The position numbers and the translations under genes were made by a program. The notes under the pieces were generated by a model that had not been told where the DNA came from, did no database searches, and saw only the letters and a list, made by a program, of their open reading frames with translations. From Alitta virens (Eukaryota; Annelida; Polychaeta; Phyllodocida; Nereididae): a DNA stretch of 64,000 bases. Shown here one piece after another: positions 13,501 through 26,494 of this stretch. The first letter of the stretch is position 1. Each line of letters begins with the position of its first letter. The stretch lies in NCBI GenBank assembly GCA_932294295.1, contig OW028581.1, forward strand, positions 12,389,162 through 12,453,161. Direction: 5' to 3'.

Positions 13501-14029
13501 AGGTTTAATCCCGGCAGGTGGTGTTCAAGAGGATGCGAATGTACCACATGACCCTTGTTGCTAGGGTAGTTGCCAGGCTATAAAGAAAGACTTCGATAAA
13601 AAGTGGTATTTATAGAATTATCTTTTGTTCGATTTATCGCCCTGCAATATTATGCAATTAACTTCATTAAAAATGGTTTCAATTTCGTAATTTAAAAGTA
13701 ATTTCCAATCAAAATTTCTGCGTCGTTTAATTAGACCAATTGTGGGCTTTTGACTGAAATGATTGTTTCTCCATTATTGCATTCATTGAGGCATGACATG
13801 AATTTAATGTTTTAATAACCAGCTTGGTAATAGCTTTTGAAAGCATATGCTTTTATTCAGCCTTTCATTGTCATTAACCTTTATGTTAGCCACAAATGAG
13901 TATTTGCTGATTGCTGTGGTAATTTTGGTCGTACTGCCTCATGATATTAATTACCTAAACAGATATTTCAGCTTAATTGTTTCTATCATAACTGGCATAA
14001 TTTGTTATGAAAATTATGGAGTGCGTATA
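7506..14029. other. Intergenic sequence without a supportable gene
   Basis: ORFs are all short and lack recognisable domains. Two CACGTGAC E-box-type motifs occur close together at 7604-7632 and could mark a regulatory site; no exon is linked to them. The part from 12200 to 13300 is strongly AT-rich. Confidence 0.5.
11607..11639 (+). repeat. Copy of the dispersed SINE-like core motif
   Basis: CAGACGCAGATGTTATGATG followed by AGATGATAATGC. It is a diverged copy lacking the 3' part. Confidence 0.4.
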
Positions 14030-14133
14030 CAGTGGAACCACACAAATTAAGACCACCTCGATATTAAGACCGCTTCGATATTAAGACCACTTCAGTAATT
14101 TTCAAGGGTGCTCTCAATTGAAGAGCTCCACTG
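14030..14133. mobile_element. Short TA-flanked MITE with internal direct repeats
   Basis: It starts CAGTGGAACC and ends GAGCTCCACTG, flanked by TA at 14028-14029 and 14134-14135. Inside, ATTAAGACCACCTCGAT-type segments are repeated three times. Related phrases such as TTAATAGTGAGGTCTCACTGTA near 17760-17783, and others near 1800-1900 and 27235-27330, look like diverged relatives. Confidence 0.65.
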
Positions 14134-15054
14134 TAAAATATTTCATCCCTTTCTGCTAACTATTAAAACCATGAAATTTCCGAAATAGTGTGATTTTATT
14201 GGTGAACATAGTCAAAGTATAACACTAAAGGCTACAAGTTCCTGACATGATTTAAACCACCTTTATAAAGCCCAACAGTTCCACCACTGCAGACAGTATG
14301 AGAATTTCTGCTCTCTTATCAGTTAACCAGTGTTGACATTAACACGCATGCCTTGGGATATAGTAGACGGTTCGTATTGGCTTGATTTAGACCATTCGCG
14401 ACACATTTGGACCACACGCCACCTTAAATTAGTTTGGCCAATCGCTATAATCGAGTTAGCGAAGGGAATTTCTAGATAAATGCGGATAAATGTCAAATTC
14501 GGTCTCAAATAAGACTTCGGACTAATGAATTGAATAGTGCATCTAGACGTCTTTTGTTTAAGTTGAATGCAGCATTTTGTTCCTGCTAAAAATAAAGGAA
14601 TTAATTTGACATAAATTATTTTAGGTCATGTCCAAAGTTGTCACCATAATATAAAGCTTTGGAAGCATCGCATAAAAGTCTGCTCTAAATCTTGTAAAAT
14701 TTCAATTAGAGTCTTTCGACATCAATCAATATTCTTTTTACCAAACTGATTATGAGAGATTTTTTTTACAGGGAATGCATTTGCCAAATTCACATTTATA
14801 TGAAATGAATTTAGTTTTTATGATATAGAAAGAGGTAATAAATATAGTAGGCCTATGCGAAGTGTCCAGTGAAAAACTTAGGTGTAAGCAATTAGTATTA
14901 GCTGTTGTAAGATCAATGAGGATTGATCTAGGGCCAAATATAAACAGATATTTGTGGCAGAGAAATCCATGGTAAGATCAATAGACTTAGTGATGGACTA
15001 GATTTACCCATTTTGAGTGTGGATAGACGTTGGGGTGTAGGAGGACCTGAGTTC

Positions 15055-15071
15055 GGGGGGGGGGGGGGGGG
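15055..15071. repeat. Poly(G) tract, 17 nt
   Basis: A run of 17 consecutive G. Similar homopolymers of C occur at 16420-16434 and 18134-18146. Lengths are prone to sequencing error. Confidence 0.9.
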
Positions 15072-15969
15072 TTAATCCATGTAAATTGTGTTTGGGGTGA
15101 GTGGCACCCTTGTCGGAGTGGACAAATTGCTGTGTGAATTACCAGCGAGAGGTCAATAATTGAGATGGAATAGGGCAGTTTCTCAAGCCCTGCTGATTGG
15201 ACTAGGGTTTATCGCATGAAATGGGTAATAGGGTTTGAGATGAAGATGTAGCGACTGGGTGGACCAGGTGTCAAGACAATAGTAAGATCTTTGAAGGGTC
15301 ACGGGTTCAATTTTCAAATCCAAGCACACCATGTGATCTTTATGTCTGCCAAGAACAGCTTGTCACACATGCTGATTCCACTTACAGACCGGTAGCCATG
15401 AAAGTAAGTTCAGTCGTAAAATGTAACTTTATAATGGTCCGCATTATGAATATTCTCTTTAGACACAGGCTTTATAACACCAACTTGTCTAACCCCTTTG
15501 CTCCCGGGTTGTGATTTGTAGGCCTGTGGTAGTCTTCTAGTGGAATGAGCTCATGAATGTTTATAAGCAATGCTGTAAATCTTAAATTTATGCTAGAGAA
15601 TATGGATCATAAAGTCCACATTGGTCTTATATTGGCGATAAAATATCATGGGATTCCGCGAGAGTTCTGAGCGGAATCCTTTTATGTTTTCTTATGGCGG
15701 ATCTTTAACCTTGTATCCAAGTGTAGCATCAATAGGAAGTCCACTGGAAAAGATGGTGATGCGGAAGAAATTTACTCCGAAAGGTTGTCGGTACTTCGTT
15801 GTCACGGTCGCGGGTTGAAGGACTGTGAAAGTGTGTTCGGAAAGAAGGTCAGCAGTGTTGGCAAATTGCTTGGAAAATTGTTGTGAAATACGTAGTACTT
15901 GTTCAAGCAGTCTATTGCAATAGTACAATATCAGACCCGAAGCATTGAGAGATTAATCTTCCTTAGGTT

Positions 15970-16040
15970 TATTGATGTTCATTGATGTTCATTGATGTTC
16001 ATTGATGGTATTTGATGGTATTTGATAGTATTTGATGGTA
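15970..16040. repeat. 10-bp tandem repeat
   Basis: ATTGATGTTC is repeated three times, followed by four copies of the related TTTGATGGTA form. It is a short minisatellite. Confidence 0.85.
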
Positions 16041-17086
16041 TTTTCAGTAGGTTATGAGAATGTACCAGTTTTAAATGCGTCAAAACACAATTTATTTTTT
16101 TGATTATATTGGGTATTACTATTGGCATAGTCGCATCATTGCTATAGAAAACTGTTGTCTGATTTTTTAAGACCAAATACCGTGTCTTTTAGGGGGTAAG
16201 AGTGTTTGTGAAGAGTGACAGCACTGGATACTTCACCCCACATTTTTTGGCCAAAAGAGCCTCGCGAGTGCACAGTCCTTTGCATTAATTGCACCCGTCT
16301 CCTCCATCCTCCCAGCCTCCCATTCATCCAGACATAAAAAGGGCTGCTGCGCTCAGCATTGCTCAGCTCTGCAGCTTCTATAGACACAATACATACGCAC
16401 CATTTACTGCATTATACAGCCCCCCCCCCCCCCCTGCTCGATGTAGAGGCACCGTAAATTATCATGAGAGACTTTGTTGCTTTAGTGTTGTGATTGCACA
16501 CGTTTGTCGGTTGGTGACAATAATTGTGTTACTTATTTTAAAGGGTGTTACATAGTCTGAGGGACATTGTTCTATGAGAGGGGGGGGGAATATTTATAGT
16601 AAGGTACTATGTATTCGGAAGTTCTGGTGCAATTTCTCCGGTGTACAACTGAAACTATTTGAGGAAAGTCAAGTGCTCTGTTACTGGTAGAGACTTTTAG
16701 TTGGCCGTCCTCTATACTTCCATGGTTTGCGCTTCAGGGAGCATTTTTGGTAGATTGACCAATTTTCGTGTTGGTAAGTTCATTAAATGCTTGGCTGTGT
16801 TCCATTCAGTGGCTTCCTCAAGATTTCCATAGATTGAGGACAGTCCAGATCACAAACACATTGTTAAATAAGGGCACCATGGATGGACTGGTATAAGAAA
16901 AATGTTGGTTTTATTTTCGAGGTGGTGGAATGGGAGGTGGTCTTTGTTGTGCATTAATGCCATTTGATTATGTCAGACGATTTCCTTAAATTTCCTTTAT
17001 TATGATCAGTATTTATTAAAGCAACAGGAGACACTTTAAGGTGGACTGCCCATTGTCCTCTATGGCTGAATCACACTGCATAAGGC

Positions 17087-17425
17087 CGTGGGAGAGAGCT
17101 GAGCAGAGAGCTGAGCAGAGAGCTGAGTAGAGGGCATGGAACCTGCAACAGCAGTCTATGTCTGGAGCACAAGGCTCATTAATCAGTCGACTGCCTGCTC
17201 CCCTGCCACAAGATAAATACCTAGTGCTAAGGCAAAAGCCCCTGCCACCAGCAACTTCTTTCTCAATTAGACCTGATACCAGGCTATTTAGCTCTCTTAA
17301 TGCAATATCTGTAGGTGCTACATAGGTGCTAATTTGTCTGCAGGTGTAATGTGCTTTAAAATTGTGTAAATGTGACAGTGATGTGTCAATGTGACAGTAA
17401 TGTGTCAATGTGACAGTAATGTGTA
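17087..17425. repeat. Two short tandem repeats
   Basis: A 13-bp AGAGAGCTGAGCA-type repeat (about three units) lies at 17093-17131. A roughly 20-bp TGTGACAGTAATGTGTCAA repeat (three units) lies at 17371-17425. The 130-residue minus-strand ORF spanning both is composed partly of these repeats. Confidence 0.7.
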
Positions 17426-18089
17426 AATGAGAGAGTGATGTAAGAATTACAAAGTGTGTTTTTTCCTTTCTAGAATCCTATGTTTGTGTCTCTTGTTCAA
17501 TTGGAGCTGATTTGAAGTATTTAGGCAGACGTTACGATGAGATGCCATGGCTGTTGGTGGCCTATGGGAAGAACTTTCACCTGCCCCAGCATGGACAGAA
17601 TACAGTTTAGTGGGGTGTTGTCACCTGCAAGAATATGGTACACTGTACTATAAAACTAAAGCTCCCTTAGCCAATTACTCGTTTTGATGAACATAAACAT
17701 CTATTCTAATTAAAGATACTCTGTACAGCTTGGGACGCTTATAGAGACCATTTAGTGTCCTTAATAGTGAGGTCTCACTGTATGAGCCACTCTCTGTTGT
17801 GATGAAAACCTCGATGGGGTGTCTTTACTGTCTAATCCTCACCCAGACTGCATGGCTGAAGAGGTCCTTAGTGAAACATATCATGTACCCTCGCTTTAAC
17901 CACCGAGTTAACACCCTGTGTCTCAGATCAAAGAGGTCATATAAGGGAGGGTGTCGTATCAGTGAAGTTGTTTTTGATGTTGGTGTACTAATTAGGGTAT
18001 CTATATTTTATGTATCAAATCCATTGACAGTCTTTGCCTATGGTATTGTATGAAGGTGAAGCTAGGTTAACTCGTACGATCACCGGCTA

Positions 18090-18129
18090 GAGGCAGATTT
18101 AATGATGAGATGAGTCCACACCATATTAG
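18090..18129 (+). repeat. Copy of the dispersed SINE-like core motif
   Basis: GAGGCAGATTTAATGATGAG then ATGAGTCCACACCATATTAG. It is close to the consensus, with the GGCTTGG segment deleted. Confidence 0.55.
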
Positions 18130-19029
18130 CTCTCCCCCCCCCCCCCATTACAATATTGTGTTGTAATCCTGTTTGATGCACAGTAAGATGTACATATAGT
18201 GTAGTATAGCAAGAAAGATGTGGCACTTAGCAACTTTGTTAATGCATGGCCATAAGACAGTGGCACAAGCGAGGAATATGCTATGCAACTTTAATGCAGT
18301 CAAGGGGCCTCTGTCAGGGAGTTATGGAGTCTAATGTATATCTGCCTCCTTTACAATGCACAGTGCAGTCAGTGCACTCAATAACGTAGTACAGTCTAAC
18401 TACGCAAGGGGATGTTTGGTCCATTGCTGAATTAACAAATTAATGATAATACCAAATATACGGCGAAGTGAAATGGAATGTTAACTGTACTTAAACTGAA
18501 GCTTGGCAAAGATGAGATAGTCAGCGAAGTATTTATATAAAGGCAGCTGTTAATTATGGCATCTTTTGTTGAAAATTACATTTAAATTATGTTTCAAGTT
18601 GGTAGAGTGACTTTATAAATGAGTGTTTGCTCCCAATTAAATAGTGTATTAGGGATAAAGTCATTGTTGATAGAATCTAATACGTGGCCTGCACTGTTAT
18701 GGTTTGTATTCTTTTGGTTTGCTGTGATAAAAATTCATGAACATCATGATGAAAGCCAGTTTCACATTCAGTGCTTCAGCACATGAAGTGGCCTTTAATC
18801 AAGCAACAGCACATCGAGAAGATGCTAGTGCTGCTGCTGCAGTTGCATAACCATGGTGACAGCATCTTCCTCTAGATCTCCTGTGGGTCAGCTGCCTCAT
18901 CAGGATTCTAGTTGCATATATTGCATCCCTGCATCTCAAAGCCCAGTTGCTGAAGCTGTAATGGACCCCACTGAACACTGCTCTAATGTAAAGAGAGAGG
19001 AAGGACACTCAAGCAGACTGAAGCACAAA

Positions 19030-19295
19030 TGCGGTGTCCGAACATAAAGAGACTTCGCCATCCGCACCTCGTTCAGTGTCCATCCCGCCAACGTTTGTCA
19101 ACGGCAGTCTTTAGCAGTCCAGTGCCAAAGCAATGATTTCCACGGTCTCGTACTCTTCCAGTCCGAGTGTGCTTTAGCAAGATTTCACGAAAACGAGACT
19201 TGTGTCCGAGAGATAAGAGAACGCTCGCAGAAAGACACCGACTGGAGAGAGGAGGGAATCTCGGAGAGAGACGTTGGTCAACGCGTCTGGAATAA
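19030..19295. promoter_or_regulatory. CpG-dense, GC-richer island; possible promoter or first exon
   Basis: About 20 CpG dinucleotides fall in roughly 265 bp, while neighbouring sequence is CpG-poor and AT-rich. There is no recognisable protein. It is 13 kb upstream of the SH3 exon and could be the SNX promoter/5' UTR or a young repeat. Nothing in the sequence ties it to the gene. Confidence 0.25.
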
Positions 19296-19478
19296 GTAAT
19301 GAAGAAACCGAGGTATACTTCCAGACAGGGTATAGAAAGTAGTTTGATATGGATCTTGTCGTTATAATTGATTTTCTTTGGTCTACAAATTGGTGTTGAT
19401 ATATATTCTGACCTGTATAGTTGCATCTTTTCTAGATAGTCTAACCTTAGTCTATATAGTAAAACGTTGCATCTTCTG

Positions 19479-19519
19479 GAGGCAGAAGTAATGAAGAGAT
19501 GAGGCTTGGAACCCCAACT
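19479..19519 (+). repeat. Copy of the dispersed SINE-like core motif
   Basis: GGAGGCAGAAGTAATGAAGA, then GATGAGGCTTGGAACCCCAAC. Confidence 0.55.
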
Positions 19520-22500
19520 ATACTGTTTTTAAAAGCAATTTAGCAAAACAGATCAGCATGACCTATGTGTTGATCTATAAAAATATATTCTGTGACAGTA
19601 ATTTAAAAAGAGTTGCCTTGTTGTATTTAAGGAAAAGGAGTAGTGGCAAACGTGGTATGCCCTATTTGACATGCTAATAAATGGCCAAATAACATTATTC
19701 TGTGTTGTTGGCTTTAGTTTTTGACAAGACACTTCATTGCATATATGTGACTCGATTTACAGTACTTCGTGACATTAACTTCGTAATTCAGTTTCATGCC
19801 AATGACTCTTCAGAACTTTCATTAAACCGTCCCATTCGTCTTTTATAATTAAAACTTCTCGTGTAGTCTTTCTTGTTAATTGCTGGACACAGGCAAATGA
19901 GCCAAGGCGATAAGTGAAAATAAATGTATGGGGAAGAGAGAACGAGGAGGTTCACTTCGCCAAAGATTTACGTTGATGCTGTTAAATGGTGCATTCACCA
20001 AGGAGCCAGTCATTATTTTCACAGTCGAACGACTTCCCACCGGCAGATTTTCTGGCTAATCGAACCTTAAGGTAGGAAGGCGGTCCCTAGAAAGCAGCCG
20101 ACTTTTTCTCAATTCCTCTCCGCTTAATTTTTGATGTTGGTCATCGATTTGATTGGACCAGACCAAGGTTTGGATGGAGTGCTAGAATTTGGTAGTCTGT
20201 TTTAGACGTGGGAAATTGAATAACAAAATCATTGGTTCATATCTGCTTTTGTATGAAAAAACTTGGTTTGTTTATAAGTAAACATCGAAGAAGAATGGTG
20301 CGGTATACCGAATTGTTCATTGCATAAATGCATTAGTCTTATTCCGAGTTATGTGTTAACCATACTAGTGGAAAAAAGCATGCCATGAGGACTGCGAATT
20401 GCTGCTGCCAACTTCAAAAAGACCTGAATATATCCTGAAATTTTAGGTGTCCTGTCTGTGTGTTGCTCCTTTGGTTTGGTCAAATAATGTGGCTCAGTGC
20501 AGCTCCCTGGTGTAGCCTTAAACAGACAAGACGCATTTTGCTGGTCGTACTGTACAGTGACTCTTATGGACACTCCCATTGATTGAGGGGTCCCAAGTTG
20601 TCATGAATTTCACTCCTGTTGATTAAGTCTTTTGTACAAAGGGATGATTAATAAGGGATTAATTTGGATTCGTTTATTAATGCTGATAATTCTACTTGAG
20701 GGGGTAGATCCTTTTTGTCCCGTTTCATTGGATCTGGGGTATTTTTAGTTGTCATGGAAATGATCAGGTGGAATTAGGAATCTGCATTGCATGGATTGTA
20801 TCCAAAATTTGGGCTTTTTGTTGTTTTCTGTCAGTCAAGTCATTGTCAGAAAAGATTGAAGCTGTTGTGTCTGTCTGGTATTATTCAAAGCATTTGTCCG
20901 ACCAGATGATGGACAGACAGTCAAATATTACAGCTTGAGTAATTTTATGTGACCACCGGTGATATAGATTTACAATGAGCCAAAAATACAGTCAAATCTG
21001 TCCGGTTAGACAGAATACTTTGATAAACAGACTGGTTTATGAAGAAAATGGTTATCACTGAATAAGTAGTTTTCCAAGAAGGGTTTTTTCGCTATTCGTT
21101 TACACCAGATTCACATATTACGGAACTTTGTTCTTTTTACTTTCTCCAATAGTTCACTATGGGCAGCCTTTATGGTGATGTGATCTGTAGATGGATTTTC
21201 ACTGTAATTTTGTGGTATTAGATAAATTTTGAGCAGTATAAGGGTTTTCAACATTGTCCTTTACAACATAAAATACAAATTCAAAGTTTAATTAATATGT
21301 TTACTAATGTTGGTTGAATTACAACATTGCTTCGTGTTTTCCCCTTTAATAAAAGAAGACAAAGCTGGCGTTTTGTCATATTTTGCGCTCTGGTAAGACA
21401 CGGTGCCAGACAGAATTAATTTATCGCTGGGGACGGAATTCCTGGCACGCATGGAATGTGCTAATGAAAGGGCGCCCAGAACAGGAAGTCCATTGTACCT
21501 GAACTTCTGCTTCCGGTGGTACACTGCCACCGCTATGTGGGGCTAATTGTCTCTGTTATAACCAATGGTGAAAGGTAGTGAAAACAATGTAAGAGAAATG
21601 TTAGAAAGTCAAGGTTGGTCGTTAACTGATTTAGCTTTGAGGTACGTAATTCGAAGCTTAGGGATGGTGATAAGAAGTTGGGAGTAACTTATCCTAAAAA
21701 TTAATTGTGAAATTTGATTACAAAGCACATAATATAGAAAAAAAACTTGATTTGTTACGTTTCCTTTTCGATTCAGTGTATATTCTTACTGTAATACTAT
21801 GTATATTACTTAGCATTTAAGACCGCCCCAAGGGTAGTCTGTAAAATGAAATACCCTATTATAGATAGTAGAGATCTTGTTGCGTTTGTTAAGAAGCTGC
21901 ACTCTGGGACGGGATCAATCCATCAATCGGACAATCAGTCAATTGATTTCCAAGCAATTCTGTTAGTTTTGTAACTTCCAAATAAAAAGATTAGACCACA
22001 TCATTTTCTACTCTTTGCTACCACCTCAGAAGCACAAGCTCAGCATAAAATTGAGATGTCTTCTTTGCTTTTTTGCTTTTCGTTTGGTCGCGTCTCTATC
22101 GAAAGCCACCGAACCCAGCTGGAGTCGCCTTCCATTCAACCTCCACATCACATTCATCATTTCCTACCATCAGATATCTCACCGCAACTTTCAAACTTTA
22201 CTCGATTTCTCCGAGTGACTCATGACTCTTAGTACGTTCGGCTGGAGTGTGAATCCGTGTTGATTATGCATTGAATCTGATTCGCGATCATGATTCAGAG
22301 ATCAGAAAGGTGGAGAGCATGCTTTTGGTCTCATTTGGGATTGCGATTAAACTTTCAAGTTTCAAAAATCAAGAAATTTCGAATGAGACTGCGCTCAGAA
22401 TATTCAGAATTTCTACAAACATGCCATTTTATGGATGCTGCCAAATGCATGGAACATCGTGACAAAGCGTATTATGGAACACTTAATTTTTGGTCATTAA

Positions 22501-22663
22501 TGTGAAAGGAATGTGGATATTTGATGTGCATGATCTGCAGTTCTTCAGTTTCAATCAACTCGGCATTCTTTTAACAATGTTCCTGTTTCATATCACAGGC
22601 GCCGTCCTGCAGGCTTTATCAAGACATAGAATAAAAAAAGGTGGAGCACTGGGAATTCTCGTG
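19520..22663. other. Intergenic sequence without a supportable gene
   Basis: I see no convincing exon, RNA gene or bounded repeat in this AT-rich interval; short ORFs show no family features. Confidence 0.5.
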
Positions 22664-22856
22664 CGACAGTCTTGCGGACAGAATTCAGGTCATTGGTGTC
22701 TCCAATTACATCCGCGCTGCTCTAAATCAGGTCCGCGACCGTTTTTAGCCAGTCTATGGCCTACGGGGCCTCAGGGTTTTCCCTAATAAACCCCGTGGGT
22801 GGTGGGTGCCTCTGCTGCTGGCCTGAATGACCTACATTCTGTCCGCAAGACTGTCG
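22664..22856. mobile_element. GC-rich MITE with TIRs
   Basis: The left arm CGACAGTCTTGCGGACAGAAT is mirrored at the right end (ATTCTGTCCGCAAGACTGTCG, 22836-22856), with homology continuing inward to AGGTCATT. The 193-bp body is GC-rich against AT-rich flanks. No clear target duplication was found, so the true ends may lie slightly outside. Confidence 0.65.
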
Positions 22857-23538
22857 CGATCGTATTCACGTTCGAAAAATGCGTTTTAACAGCTGAAAAT
22901 GAGAAAATATCCACTATGTTGTCGATTCAGATCAGTAGGAAATATTGTTTACTTAATGTTACCAAAGAATCAGACATTTAAATTCAGTTTTGTAAGAGCA
23001 CCGGACATTTGAATGAGGCCATGTCAACCTGCTCAGTGCATGAGAGAGGCACCTTGTTATTATATCTTGTCATGTATACATAGCTGGACAGCGCCTGTGT
23101 TCATATTTAAAATTTGTCTCTGGTCTTATGTTGCATATTATCTTTTACTCATCTGATTCGTTTACTTATTGCAAATGTCCTCCATTTAATGCCCTTTTAA
23201 AGTCATGCTTAGGCCAACTTAGCATCAAACCCTGGACTTCCAATAGGTCTTCTTAAAATTTCAGCAACTGGGTCGATAATTAAAAAGTAAAATCTTATTG
23301 CAAAGATTTACCTGATCAAGAGTTGCATATTCCAGGGCATATATCGACAGTCTTATTGATTTACTGCCCCATTTCTGATGGGTTGGATTTCACAAGGATG
23401 TTTATGTTCTCCACACTTACCAGGTTCTTAAACAATCAATTACAAGCATGGTGATTAATTGTGATAGGGTATGCTTTTTTTTTCACATATATAAATTAAA
23501 TTGAAATATTAAAGAAAATAGGCATATATATCTGAACT

Positions 23539-23561
23539 AATATATATATATATATATATAA
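23539..23561. repeat. TA microsatellite
   Basis: A run of alternating TA, followed by sequence (AACTTTTATTGACAG) that could be the 3' end of a minus-strand retroelement. The 450 bp beyond it show no recognised protein. Confidence 0.8.
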
Positions 23562-24752
23562 ACTTTTATTGACAGTATGGTCAGTATTGACCTATTCGTC
23601 ATTTTTACAATTCATAGACATATATACAGTACTATACTACACATTTCTAGCATATTACAGATTCATTTAAAACATATAACAAAACTGTACTAAACATATC
23701 ACATGTGTTACTGGTTATTTCATAGCATATAAGCATGATAAACAACTTTACTACACGTATCAAACAACTATACTACACAAAAATAATACTGATTTGGGAT
23801 TCAAATTATAAAACGAAAAACACAATACAATTATATACAAATCTGGTCCCAGAATATTAGAGTCCTTATATAGGAGGAAGCCCAGTGCAAGCCAAGTGCA
23901 TTAAGTGTCCAATATATTTGACACTAGGGCATCTTCTGCACAATCCATCGTATATTTGAAAGTGAAAACAACGTTGGCAAAATTTCGATACAAAAATAGC
24001 CCAACTTCCGTAAAAGCAGATTATATTGCTTGATTAGACCCAGGGGCTCAATTTGGGCAATCTTGGTGATTGTTTAGCTGCTCAGGGAGCATTTGGTCTG
24101 CCTCATCCCCTTGGGAAAGTTTTCTGTTTCTCTGATTAGCATTTTAATTGGAGTTTCCTCCAAAGTCAGACAATAGTCAACTCAACTACAAAGCACTACA
24201 ATGACAGCTTCCATGTATTGTGTTTTTCAGGAACTGCAGTTTTCAGTTCTCGTTTTAATTGTGGGGATAATGTATTGAAGAACATGGTTTTTGTGATGAT
24301 GAAAACATTTGAAAACATGGTGACTGTGTGACTAAATGCATTTTTGGAAGTTTTGACTCGTAAAGCCGTTTTAGTGCTCCACTGTCATTGCTCTTGTATA
24401 TAATTGTAACTTTTGTAATGAATGATGTAATCTTGTTTCCATAGATCAAAAATATCCAATTTAACGCCCGGCTTTGAAACTTTGATTTGTCTGTTTTTTT
24501 ACAGTAAAAAAAGATACGTTACAAACAGCATAATTATAATGAGACTCCTTTGTTTTATCTGAAATGGGTTATGACCAATATTACATCAGTTATGAATTAT
24601 AGTACTTAAGTTATGGCCAATATTACTTCATTTATGTGTTATATATCTCAGCTGTGAACAAATTTACTCAGTTTATGACTGATATTGCATCAGTTATGAC
24701 CAGTAATACCACAATTATGGCCAATAGTACCTCACCTGTAATTAATATTACT

Positions 24753-25138
24753 AAGAATAAGAATAAGAATAAGCTTTATTTGAAGTCATGGTTTGTAAAA
24801 TAACAATAAAACATTAGCCCATGGGCTATTACATGACAATGGAAGATGAGAATATATATACAGATGAAAGAACAATGACTAATGTCTATGTACAGGATGC
24901 ACAGAAAAGCTTAGTGGGTTAACTTCACATATTCTTGACATCTTTGTTTGAATTCCCTGAGGGTGGTACAACTTTTAACATCTGATGGTAACTCACTCCA
25001 TACTTCAGCTCCATAGTACTTAAAAGAATTATAACCATAATTTATGCTTTTAAATCTATTTTGAATTATTCTTCTGTTGTGACAAACATTACCAGTTACA
25101 ACCATTACTACCTTGGTTGTGAAGAAGATTACCTCCAT
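24753..25138 (-). mobile_element. 5'-truncated LINE: C-terminal ORF end and 3' UTR
   Basis: On the minus strand the ORF 25138-24911 contains INYGYNSFKYYGAEVWSELP, a pattern typical of the C-terminus of LINE ORF2 proteins. It is followed by a short AT-rich 3' UTR ending in AATAAAGC and a TTCTTA simple repeat at 24753-24773. Everything 5' of this, including the reverse transcriptase, is missing, as in ordinary LINE 5' truncation. Confidence 0.75.
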
Positions 25139-26494
25139 TATTCCACTAGTTCGGATCGTCGTTCAGTTATGTCCAATATTTTTGCCACTACCGTCTCGGC
25201 TTCCTTGGTTAAATCAATGCAGATCAATTATATCTCATGACATTGCTGGGAGGCTGTTATCAAATCCTGTGAAATCTTTCTTTCGGTTTTTATTGTCTCG
25301 CAATTCTTGTCTAATAAAGAGTGACTGCCCGGGGGAGTTTCCTGTTGTTGAGATGTCAGTTCTGTGCTTGTGCTTCGTCGAGAATATGAAGACTGCTCTT
25401 TGTTATATTTTCAGTCTTTTTCAGAATATGGAAGGTTTATTCTTTTGAATTTGCAGAGAAATATTATAAAATTGACTTCTCAAGGTTTTGTATTCATAGC
25501 TATAGACACTTGTGTCCTTCATAAGTAGGAATACTAGTATGAGATAGTCTTGCCCATATTCAGTTTTGTATATAGAAACATTTATGTCGATATTCATTGC
25601 ATTTTACCTCAAAACTTAGCACTGAATTAGAAAATATGAAATTTTTTATGGTTTATAATTAATCTACCACCTTACCAAGTGGCCCAAGATTATTATGCCA
25701 TGTATATTTAGCACGTTTTTTAAAGAAAACTATGCTCAAATATTTATAATAGTTATTTTACTTGAATGGTTCAAATAAATGACATAAATTTACTTAACGG
25801 ATATAGTTTTGGTTGTGGGTTCAAGTATTGAGCAAAATAAGCTTATTTCATTCATAAATGGTGTCTAACCCAGGAGCTTCAATGGAGCTTTAAATACCTT
25901 TTCCACTGGGCTACCCAGCTGGTTGTTTCCTTCCATAATCAATATTACCTTCAGTTTTACAAAACGCATGACAAATTATTCAATAAGAAGTTCTCCATTG
26001 GTAAAAATTCCCTGCAACTTTTACACACACAAATATCCATATCTCTTTGAATCAATGATAAAGATCTTGGAAGGTTAAGCAACCTAATTGCGTCAGAGGA
26101 TCAGACTTGGATCTTTGAGTCATCCATCATTTTGGAGATCCAATTTTCCTTGGGTCATTGACCTCTTCTTGTCTCTCCACAAGATGGTAAAATGAAGTTC
26201 TCAGGGATTCGGTGGGCCTATAGGATTCAGGGCTGATGTGGTTTCATTGAAATGAAGAAAATGTGAAGTCGCAAACAATGATCATTGTAACACTATCTAG
26301 TGAAGTTTTATTTTTAATTTCAGTGGTACCTGTATTATGTTATCATGAGAAGTTTCTATTCCATTCTATTCTCTTGTGTTGTTGGTGGCCTGCACTAAAG
26401 TCAATTTGTTAAGTAGTTAACAAACTGCAGGCGTAATGATGAGATGGTCATGGTTGCTGTCCTAATCATCAGGGCATGGAGTAAAAGAGACTTA

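Noticed and set aside
17016..17408. 130-residue minus-strand ORF, the longest in the window
   Set aside because: It is partly built from short tandem repeats (LCSALCSALCSAL-type) and has no domain; long ORFs by chance are expected over repeats.
22490..22786. 98-residue ORF ending in a GC-rich stretch
   Set aside because: The GC-rich half lies in the TIR element at 22664-22856, so the apparent coding bias comes from the element.
23539..24010. Possible second minus-strand LINE 3' end
   Set aside because: The AATAAAAGTTT end and TA tail are suggestive, but no recognisable LINE protein could be read in any frame.
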